Shown here in pieces: positions 1 to 6,149 of a stretch of 13,374 nucleotides of DNA; the first letter of the stretch is position 1; each line of letters opens with the position of its first letter. Under the pieces are notes generated by a model. It saw nothing but the letters and a program-made list of their open reading frames with translations. It made no database searches and was not told the DNA's origin. Origin of the DNA: JADGQA01 sp964579855 (lineage in GTDB: Bacteria > Bacteroidota > Ignavibacteria > UBA10030); the NCBI GenBank assembly GCA_964579855.1, contig CAZOIM010000098.1:1-13374 (forward strand), written 5' to 3'. Made by a program: the position numbers and the translations under genes.

Positions 1-579
1 TACCGAGAGAAATTCATCAGCGACTCTTTGCGCGAAAGTGCAGAGACCAAGAAGAAGATTGCGGACCAGTGTTCCGGTGATATTTCAAAAGCAATCGATC
101 TCATGATCAAGGCATTGAACCAGAAAAAGAAGATCCTCCTGTGTGGGAATGGCGGCAGTGCAGCGGACGCACAACATCTCGCGACAGAATTGGTTATCCG
201 GTTAAGTCCGACGATCAAACGTCCGGGTCTCCCTGCGATTGCTCTGACTACGGATACATCGAACCTCACTGCCGGCGCGAACGATTTTGGCTACGATGAG
301 GTTTTTGCACGATCGGTGGAGGCTCTGGGAAGCGAAGGTGACATCCTTATCGGCATCAGTACGAGCGGAAATTCGGCAAGTGTGAACAATGCGTTCGCCA
401 GGGCGAAGCAGAAAAAAATGGTTACCATTGGACTCCTCGGCAAGGATGGAGGGAAATCGAAAGACGTCGTGGATCTAGCCATTGTCGTCCCTTCCAATGA
501 CACACAACGTATCCAGGAAGGGCACATAACGATCGGCCACATTATTTTTCAGGAAGTGGAACAGGAGATGTTTGGATAA
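1..579 (+). CDS. gmhA: D-sedoheptulose 7-phosphate isomerase, 5' end cut by window edge
   Basis: SIS-domain phosphoheptose isomerase. The family converts sedoheptulose 7-phosphate to glycero-manno-heptose 7-phosphate, the first step of ADP/GDP-heptose synthesis for LPS core or surface glycans, in the cytoplasm. The reading frame is open to base 1. A TTG at 28 is possible, but the nine upstream codons (YREKFISDS) align with the E. coli GmhA N-terminus, so the true start lies only one or a few codons outside the window. Counting from the first residue in the window: phosphate-binding loop CGNGGSAADAQH about 48-59, SIS loop STSGNS 120-125, and the expected metal/catalytic residues H59, E63, Q172 and H180 (AQHLATEL and RIQEGHITIGH). 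The length of 192 residues is normal for the family. It is followed on the same strand by a priming sugar transferase, which supports a surface glycan role. The family assignment is strong. The glycan that receives the heptose is unknown. Confidence 0.93.
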   Translation, partial: YREKFISDSLRESAETKKKIADQCSGDISKAIDLMIKALNQKKKILLCGNGGSAADAQHLATELVIRLSPTIKRPGLPAIALTTDTSNLTAGANDFGYDEVFARSVEALGSEGDILIGISTSGNSASVNNAFARAKQKKMVTIGLLGKDGGKSKDVVDLAIVVPSNDTQRIQEGHITIGHIIFQEVEQEMFG

Positions 580-711
580 GCAACGAGGTCCCGGATCGCC
601 TACCAATTTCATCATGGGGCCGGAGCCTGGGATCAGAGATCAAAGTAGGATCTTCTTCCGGTTCGTATCGACTTTCGTGCGCACGGTATCACCTCGCTAA
701 ACGGTTCATCC

Positions 712-2130
712 ATGTCCAAGAAACCCCGTCAAGATTTCCTCGTTCCGCTCCTCACGGTTCTTTCGGACGCTTTCGCCATCGAGGGCTCATTCCTCTTCTC
801 ATACTGGCTCAGGTTCTATTCTCCCCTCACCGAGTATTTTGAGGTGACCAAGGGATTCCCACCATTGACCGCATATCTGGCGGGTTCGCTTATTGTCCTT
901 CCTATTTGGTTGTTCCTCTTTAATCAGCGGGGCATGCACAAGTCCCGAAGGAATGTTTATTTCTCCGACGAGTTCTTCGCCATTGTCCGACTTGTATTCA
1001 TCGGCATGCTCGTCGTCATGGCCGGCGCGTTCTTCTACAGGACGTTTTCGTATTCACGCCTGGTGTTTGGGTTCCTTGGAGTTACTGCTATCGTCTTTAT
1101 TTCCAGTGGCCGTTTTGTCGTTATGAAGTTTGAGCAATGGTGGTACCGAGCAGGGCACGATGTCGAGCGGGTTATTCTCGTCGGCACCAATTCAACCGCG
1201 CGACGGGTCTATGAAGCGATCTCGGAGAACCCGGGCCTCGGCTACGTCATCGAAGGATATTTTTCTCTGAACGGATCAGGGGAGATGCTGACAACGAGAG
1301 CAAAGATGATCGGCCCAGTTGCTGATGTCCCGAACTATGCTGCCAATCACGGCACAGATATCATTCTGGTGGCCTTGGACTCCAAAGATCACCCGGTATT
1401 GTTCGACCTGGTCCGGAAATGCGAAGGGTTGAACACCGAAATTATGATGGTCCCTGACCTCCTCGAAATGATGACGAGTCAAGTAAGGATCAAAGACCTC
1501 GAAGGGATCCCTTTTATCCGTATCAAAACGGCGCCGATGAGCAGCTGGAATCAAATTCTTAAACGGACCTTTGATCTTGTCGTTGCATTCGGCGTCTTGA
1601 TCATTGTAAGTCCCGTATTCTTGTTGCTTGCCGTATTGGTGAAACTCACGTCTTCCGGACCTGTGTTCTATTTGCAGGAACGGGTCGGCCTCGACGGCAT
1701 TCGATTTAAGGTCATGAAGTTTCGATCTATGAGAGTCGACGCGGAAAAAACAACGGGACCCGTCTGGGCGGAGAAGTCCGATCCCCGGACAACAGGATTG
1801 GGGAGATTCATGCGAAGGTTCAGCCTTGACGAGCTCCCGCAGTTGGTGAATGTCATCAAGGGAGAAATGAGTCTTGTTGGTCCGCGACCTGAACGTCCGC
1901 ACTTCGTTGAGCAATTCAAGAAAGAGGTCCCCAAGTACCTCGATCGTCATAGGGTCAAGACCGGCATGACAGGTTGGGCCCAGGTCAATGGGTTACGCGG
2001 CGCCGATGGCACGATTGAAGAACGCACAAAATTCGATGTCTATTACGTCGAGAACTGGTCTCTCGTTTTTGATTTGAAGATCATCCTGAAAACCATCCGT
2101 GCAGTGCTGTTTGGAGAAGACGCCGGATAG
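712..2130 (+). CDS. Polyprenyl-phosphate sugar-1-phosphate transferase (exopolysaccharide/O-antigen priming enzyme)
   Basis: Integral membrane enzyme of the WbaP/WcaJ type. It moves a sugar 1-phosphate from a nucleotide sugar to undecaprenyl phosphate and so starts a surface polysaccharide repeat unit. Its 472 residues show the full two-part plan: about four N-terminal membrane helices (about 10-32, 53-70, 90-108, 114-132), a Rossmann-like CoA-binding-type domain (about 150-265, with VERVILVGTN at 151-160), and a C-terminal bacterial sugar transferase domain. The last begins KRTFDLVVAFGVLIIVSP (284-301), whose proline break fits a re-entrant membrane helix. Further motifs are KFRSMR (336-341), SLDELPQ (371-377, catalytic Asp373-Glu374 dyad), VGPRPERP (389-396) and GMTGWAQVNGLRG (418-430). 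The ATG at 712 is the first start codon after an in-frame TAG at 646, and no clear ribosome binding site precedes it. It lies 132 bp after gmhA on the same strand. The sugar specificity cannot be read from the sequence. Confidence 0.93.
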   Translation: MSKKPRQDFLVPLLTVLSDAFAIEGSFLFSYWLRFYSPLTEYFEVTKGFPPLTAYLAGSLIVLPIWLFLFNQRGMHKSRRNVYFSDEFFAIVRLVFIGMLVVMAGAFFYRTFSYSRLVFGFLGVTAIVFISSGRFVVMKFEQWWYRAGHDVERVILVGTNSTARRVYEAISENPGLGYVIEGYFSLNGSGEMLTTRAKMIGPVADVPNYAANHGTDIILVALDSKDHPVLFDLVRKCEGLNTEIMMVPDLLEMMTSQVRIKDLEGIPFIRIKTAPMSSWNQILKRTFDLVVAFGVLIIVSPVFLLLAVLVKLTSSGPVFYLQERVGLDGIRFKVMKFRSMRVDAEKTTGPVWAEKSDPRTTGLGRFMRRFSLDELPQLVNVIKGEMSLVGPRPERPHFVEQFKKEVPKYLDRHRVKTGMTGWAQVNGLRGADGTIEERTKFDVYYVENWSLVFDLKIILKTIRAVLFGEDAG

Positions 2131-2174
2131 TAGGCTCCCCACCGTTATTCTGCCTTGAAGAGGAATTGGTCCCC

Positions 2175-2531
2175 ATGGTTGCAGCGTTGATCTTTCTCAT
2201 TCACATTGTCGCAGCCATATACGCATTCCTGAAGTACAAGAAGGAAGGGATGGGGGAAGGTCTTCTCGCGGCGGCCTTTGTCGTCATTATCTTCTCTGTT
2301 GGATGGACAATCAGCACCATGGTTGCGAAATTGGTGTTTCCCAGTACCCTTGTCTCAGGCTGGATATCCCAGCTGCAGGAAACCAGACTATCGCGCATGG
2401 TTGCGAAAGAACTTACGATCGACACGTTTTCGCTCGTACTCCTGTCAATCGGAGAAGGGTTGTTCTATTATTTCTATTTACAGACGGGTGAACAGAAGGG
2501 AAATCAATTTCAGAAGAACAGCAAGGACTAA
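2175..2531 (+). CDS. Small membrane protein of unknown function
   Basis: I do not recognise this family. The protein has 118 residues with hydrophobic stretches at about 1-20, 27-51 and 86-107, so it is probably an integral inner-membrane protein with three helices and a charged Lys/Gln/Asn-rich tail. I chose the ATG at 2175 because AGGA (2161-2164) sits 10 bases before it. The in-frame TTG at 2166 is only one base from that site. It starts 44 bp after the sugar transferase stop on the same strand, so co-transcription is likely and a role beside surface glycan synthesis is plausible, but only by context. Its stop faces the TonB-like gene 9 bp away. Coding status rests on the frame, the ribosome site and the coherent membrane pattern. 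Confidence 0.72.
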   Translation: MVAALIFLIHIVAAIYAFLKYKKEGMGEGLLAAAFVVIIFSVGWTISTMVAKLVFPSTLVSGWISQLQETRLSRMVAKELTIDTFSLVLLSIGEGLFYYFYLQTGEQKGNQFQKNSKD

Positions 2532-2540
2532 AGAATTCGG

Positions 2541-3533
2541 CTACTTCAGTTTGAAATTGAAGGTTACAATGCAGGTTTGATCTATTTGCGGCGCCGAAGA
2601 ACGTAACGCTTCAAATTTCCAGTAGCGCACTTCTTTCATGGCTGCGTTCTCGAGTTGCGTGTTCGCCTTCTGCGCGGGCTGCACCGATTTAATCAGGCCC
2701 TGCGGTGAAACAACGGCGAGAATGCTGATTTGCGCTTCAACATTGACGCCAGGCGGATACTTTGGCAGATTCCCGCTGAGTCTCCGACGCGTCCCACCCC
2801 GCATCCAACTCATCGTATACCCGAACGAGTCACCAGAACCGCCGCCAAATCGGTCGTCATGTCCCCCCTGACCACCACCATTATTACCTTCACCGCCTTG
2901 AATTCTCCGGAGATTCGATCCGACTCCTGAATGAGCATTGCCGGAAGGGACATCACCTTCTTTCGATGGGACCAGGCTACCGCCGTGAAATTTCTCATCG
3001 CTATTTCCCCCACCTCCAACAGCGCTATAGTCATCATACGCTCTGTCTCTGGATAGGTCCGCATTGTCCGCGAGCAGTTTTGAGGGATCCAGCTTATTTG
3101 CACCCGGAGCAGAAGGGAGCTCACCACGAATATCCCCCAGTCCACGTGCGGCGAAATTTCCTTTGAAATGTTTCTCGAGCGGGCCTGGTATCACACGATT
3201 GAGTATCCGTTTCGATTCGGGTTTGCCGACGGGTTTTGTGGGCACCGGGTAAGCAGACAGGCCGAAATTCTTGCCGGTAATTGAAGGTGGGACGGCTAAT
3301 TCTTCATACTTGGTTATTCGGACAGCAACAATTTCTGTTTCTGTCCTCGGCTCAAGGTATTCAACTCCCCAATACAACCCGATGATGCTGAGGTTCACCA
3401 GGAGGGAACACCAGAGCCCCAGCATTAAATTCTTTCCGTAAATCCTCTTGAGCTCTGCCACTCCATAGTCGCGCTTAAACGTGTGTGCCAGTCTCTTCAT
3501 TTCTTCCCCTTGCTTGCCACCACTTCCTCGCAT
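2541..3533 (-). CDS. TonB-like energy transducer with glycine-rich periplasmic linker
   Basis: Single-pass inner-membrane protein with a C-terminal TonB-like domain. TonB proteins couple the inner-membrane proton motive force to outer-membrane partners. From the 3533 start there are 330 residues: a basic cytoplasmic N-terminus, a membrane helix at about 35-57, a periplasmic linker, and a TonB_C-like end (about 249-330) with YPPGVNVEAQISILAVVSPQG and the typical AAMKEVRYWKFEA pattern. Unusually, the linker is not the classic Pro-Lys/Pro-Glu rod. It is rich in Gly, Ser, Asn and Asp (about 173-238). Two starts are possible. The ATG at 3533 follows AGGAG by 5 bases, and the ATG at 3500 (319 residues) follows AGGGGA by 4 bases and removes an odd MRGSGGKQGEE extension. 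It is the last gene of the - strand set with the SPOR protein, barrel and TPR protein. No ExbB/ExbD is in the window. Confidence 0.82.
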   Translation of the reverse strand: MRGSGGKQGEEMKRLAHTFKRDYGVAELKRIYGKNLMLGLWCSLLVNLSIIGLYWGVEYLEPRTETEIVAVRITKYEELAVPPSITGKNFGLSAYPVPTKPVGKPESKRILNRVIPGPLEKHFKGNFAARGLGDIRGELPSAPGANKLDPSKLLADNADLSRDRAYDDYSAVGGGGNSDEKFHGGSLVPSKEGDVPSGNAHSGVGSNLRRIQGGEGNNGGGQGGHDDRFGGGSGDSFGYTMSWMRGGTRRRLSGNLPKYPPGVNVEAQISILAVVSPQGLIKSVQPAQKANTQLENAAMKEVRYWKFEALRSSAPQIDQTCIVTFNFKLK

Positions 3534-3549
3534 CGTCTCTCCTCGAGGG

Positions 3550-3574
3550 GATCCGGTCGCTATTGACCGGAATC
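3550..3574 (-). other. Stem-loop between the SPOR and TonB-like genes
   Basis: GATCCGGTC (3550-3558) pairs with GACCGGAATC (3565-3574) around a 6-base loop, with one bulged A. It lies in the 69-bp gap between the SPOR stop and the TonB-like start at 3533. No U-run follows the stem on the - strand, so it is unlikely to be an intrinsic terminator. An mRNA-processing or stability element is possible but unproven. Confidence 0.4.
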
Positions 3575-3602
3575 AATCCATCCAAAAGGCAAAAAGCTCC
3601 AG

Positions 3603-4268
3603 CTACTTGGTCCGCACTCTGTCAATCCAGTAGTTCGATCGAATTTCCAGGGCGAAGTCTTCGACGGCTTTCTTCGCATCATTGCGCGATGGATAATGGC
3701 CAATCCTTACCGTGTACCAACTCACACCTTTCATCGGAATTGTCTCGACATAGGCGGGATATCCCGCATCTTCCAGTCGCCCGACAATTTCGTCGGCCTG
3801 TTTCTTCTCACGGAATGCTGATACCTGGACGGTGTAGTTGCCCTGCATGTCAGATATTTTTTGGACAGGCATGGATCCGCCAGTCTTCTTCGGAGTCTCG
3901 GCGGTCGTGGCGGGTTTCGTCTCTGCAGTCTTGGAAGCATCCTCCACCATCGGCGTTTCCAACAACGGAACACTCGCGGTATCCTGTGCGGCGGCCGCTT
4001 GCTGTGTATTTTGATTCGACGCAATCGGCTGAGTATCCGGGAATGTCTCTTCCTGGACTACCGTCACTGCGGCTTTCTTTTTAAACGGGAACTTGCCTTT
4101 CTTGTATAGATAGAACAGGGCAGTGCCGATAATCAGCAAAACCAGAACTGACATTAATATCTTATTCAGCGAACCACCGCCACTCCTCCCGCGCTTCGAG
4201 GGCATGGGAGCTGAAGGGGTTGTCGACTCCTCTATTCCGCCTTCATCGATAAGATTTAAATCTGGCAT
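3603..4268 (-). CDS. Membrane-anchored SPOR-domain protein
   Basis: Bitopic envelope protein of 221 residues. A polar cytoplasmic N-terminus (1-35) leads to a membrane helix (about 37-55, LNKILMSVLVLLIIGTALFY), a basic KKGKFPFKKK stop-transfer patch, a low-complexity Ala/Thr/Gln/Pro linker (about 70-135) and a C-terminal SPOR domain (about 143-218). The last shows YTVQVSAFREKKQADEIVGR and WYTVRIGHYPSRNDAKKA, typical of the two SPOR half-repeats. Known SPOR domains bind glycan strands stripped of stem peptides, often at division or remodelling sites. The start is firm: AAGGAGG lies 8 bases before the ATG. It sits 62 bp downstream of the barrel gene, and the strong ribosome site suggests high or independent translation. 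The architecture resembles DedD/FtsN-like proteins, but its partners here point to a peptidoglycan-anchoring part of an envelope assembly. That role is inferred. Confidence 0.87.
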   Translation of the reverse strand: MPDLNLIDEGGIEESTTPSAPMPSKRGRSGGGSLNKILMSVLVLLIIGTALFYLYKKGKFPFKKKAAVTVVQEETFPDTQPIASNQNTQQAAAAQDTASVPLLETPMVEDASKTAETKPATTAETPKKTGGSMPVQKISDMQGNYTVQVSAFREKKQADEIVGRLEDAGYPAYVETIPMKGVSWYTVRIGHYPSRNDAKKAVEDFALEIRSNYWIDRVRTK

Positions 4269-4276
4269 TGATAATT

Positions 4277-4284
4277 CCTCCTTA
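4277..4284 (-). promoter_or_regulatory. Strong ribosome binding site of the SPOR gene
   Basis: On the - strand this reads TAAGGAGG and sits 8 bases before the ATG at 4268. It is the best Shine-Dalgarno match in the window. It fixes the start of the SPOR gene and shows that this organism uses canonical ribosome binding, unlike many Bacteroidia. Confidence 0.8.
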
Positions 4285-4304
4285 GTTGTGAAATCTTGGT
4301 TAAG

Positions 4305-4321
4305 AGAAAATTCGATTTTCT
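4305..4321. repeat. AT-rich hairpin after the barrel gene
   Basis: A perfect 7-bp inverted repeat, AGAAAAT-TCG-ATTTTCT, starts 10 bases beyond the barrel stop codon and 21 bases before the SPOR ribosome site. The stem is AT-rich with no following U-run on the - strand, so a terminator call is weak. It could be an mRNA 3'-end or regulatory hairpin, or chance. Confidence 0.3.
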
Positions 4322-4330
4322 TTCCTTACG

Positions 4331-6109
4331 TTACCACCGCAAAGAAATCCCTGCGGAAAGAACGAAAGGGGTTTCCTGATATCCGCTCCAATACTGATAC
4401 TGTTGGTTCAGAAGGTTTTCGACATCGAGGAACAATGCCGCCTGGTGGAACAGTTGATATTCGCCCCGCAATCCAATCAGGAAGATACTCGGCAATGTGT
4501 TTGCATGGATAACATTGTCTACTCCCTGGTGGAGTAATGTGAGTGTGGCTATTCCGGTCCACGAACTCAAGAATCGCTTGACATAGCGAGCTCCAATTTC
4601 GAAACCTTGCAGATACGGAACCTCGGTCCCGGTTTTCGAATTCTTGGATATTGACGCTGTCAATTTAAGAGCAAAATAATCATTTGCGGTCAACTTTGCA
4701 AATATTTCACCCGAAAATGAAGCAATCGTCGTCCTTCCGCCGTAAGCAATCAACCAGGATTTTCGCGAAAGGGAATCCGCATAAAGCGGAAAATCGCTTA
4801 TCGACTGCACGCGCGCCTCAAATCTGGTGCGGGTTGCAGCCGACCAATCGGTTTCGAGCGCCAGGTTCGCATCCTGTTGATCGTCGGTGTGCTTTATATC
4901 CGACTCAGCGGATAGATACCGATTGGCAAATATGCGAGAGGATAGAGTAAGTGGCTCAACTTTTGGAGCGTATGACGCACTCAGGTTGTTTTGATCGTTG
5001 AGTTGATAAGCCACATAAAGATGCGGGTACAGGCGAGCAAGCTTTTGATGTACCATTCCGCTAGCAAGATAGGCATGAATCGAACCTTCCATAGAGATCG
5101 ATTTCCAAGCATAGCGCTGGCTGCCTATCGAGAGATCGACAAAGGACAGTCCCGAGGTAGAGTTTTGTCGAGAAATCGACCCTACAAGCGCTGCAAGTCT
5201 CACAGTCAATGGTACAGTATAAACTGGAAAGCCTGCCGCTCCGCCGAGTCTGATATTGGTTTCAACTACCGCCCTGGAGCTATCATCCACTTCGAAATTC
5301 TCGTACCCGAATTCCCCCTCATAGAGCATTGGACTACTCACCCAATTCACCAAGTCGCCTGAAAGTGTGAAATCAGTCCTATTTCTGCCCAGAGAAGGTG
5401 TGCGGGTGCCATACCAGTTATAGGTGTCGGATTTGTACGTTAATTCAACGTGAATATTTGATCGGTCGAACCAAGGATTATAGGAGTTCATTGTGGTGCT
5501 CGCGATCAGATCCAAGCTTCCACCTGAACGATCAGTGTAGGGGGCAAAGCCCTTCGTCCTGTAGTACTCTCCATCGATTAAATAGAATAAATCGCCAAGA
5601 TTATGTCCAAACCAGAGTCCGGCTTTGGGAGAAAAGAATGTCCCAATGCTCGCCGTTGCTCTTCCGTTGAACAGAGAGGCGACGCCGTCGTGACTCGACT
5701 CTTTGTTTCCGATGGAGATCTGGGCCGTTTCCCGGTCCTCGTTCAAAGAGGTTCCCAACAACGATCCGATTCGAGTTGATTGCGTATCTTCCGGCGCAGA
5801 AATTTTTTCCGCTCCAGGCAAGTCGATCACAGCGTTTCCCGTAATCTCGTACTCGGGGAGATCAATTTTCGGCATCGCGGCCCTAAGCGTAGTTGCAGAC
5901 GAATCTTTCACATCCAATGGGAATTCCAATTGTCTCGTTTCAGGCAAACGTTTGTCGGTTGAATCAACCTGAGCGGTAGCGATACTCACAAGCATCAATA
6001 GTAACGATTGAGCAAGGAAGAGATTCCGGACAATCGAAATATTTCTCCTTGAAAAGCAACAAGAACTGAGCATTGCTCTTGCATGTTGATGTTGAATATT
6101 CACTTGCAT
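4331..6109 (-). CDS. Outer-membrane beta-barrel protein, TonB-dependent-receptor-like without plug
   Basis: Secreted outer-membrane protein of up to 592 residues. A hydrophobic signal segment (about 28-43) ends in ATA|Q (44-47). A short N-terminal region (48-145) follows and includes LPEYEITGN (84-92), which resembles the TonB-box or N-terminal region of TonB-dependent receptors. From about 150 to the end are alternating aromatic/polar beta-strands, for example ATASIGTFFSPKAGLWFGHN. The end resembles receptor C-termini: LFLDVENLLNQQYQYW, then a final strand closing in LSAGISLRW with a terminal Trp, as needed for BAM insertion. No roughly 130-residue plug domain fits before the barrel. The start is uncertain. 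ATG 6109 gives a long n-region, ATG 6073 (residue 13) gives a shorter one, and neither has a ribosome site. A good AAGGAG (6045-6050) lies 10 bases before an in-frame ATT at 6034. It lies 40 bp after the TPR gene and upstream of the SPOR gene, likely in one operon. The ligand is unknown. Confidence 0.83.
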   Translation of the reverse strand: MQVNIQHQHARAMLSSCCFSRRNISIVRNLFLAQSLLLMLVSIATAQVDSTDKRLPETRQLEFPLDVKDSSATTLRAAMPKIDLPEYEITGNAVIDLPGAEKISAPEDTQSTRIGSLLGTSLNEDRETAQISIGNKESSHDGVASLFNGRATASIGTFFSPKAGLWFGHNLGDLFYLIDGEYYRTKGFAPYTDRSGGSLDLIASTTMNSYNPWFDRSNIHVELTYKSDTYNWYGTRTPSLGRNRTDFTLSGDLVNWVSSPMLYEGEFGYENFEVDDSSRAVVETNIRLGGAAGFPVYTVPLTVRLAALVGSISRQNSTSGLSFVDLSIGSQRYAWKSISMEGSIHAYLASGMVHQKLARLYPHLYVAYQLNDQNNLSASYAPKVEPLTLSSRIFANRYLSAESDIKHTDDQQDANLALETDWSAATRTRFEARVQSISDFPLYADSLSRKSWLIAYGGRTTIASFSGEIFAKLTANDYFALKLTASISKNSKTGTEVPYLQGFEIGARYVKRFLSSWTGIATLTLLHQGVDNVIHANTLPSIFLIGLRGEYQLFHQAALFLDVENLLNQQYQYWSGYQETPFVLSAGISLRW

Positions 6110-6149
6110 ATCACAACGTGAACCCGGAAACTGGATCGATTGTTTGTCG

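Noticed and set aside
580..711. Promoter or terminator between gmhA and the sugar transferase
   Set aside because: I see short GATC repeats but no convincing -35/-10 pair, hairpin with U-run or ribosome site.
1276..1950. 224-codon open frame antisense to the sugar transferase
   Set aside because: It lies wholly inside a gene with full motif support, has His/Arg/Asp-rich shadow composition and shows no domain.
3485..4084. 199-codon + strand open frame opposite the SPOR gene
   Set aside because: It is Ser/Arg/Pro-rich with no fold signal and overlaps a gene with a perfect ribosome site and a SPOR domain.
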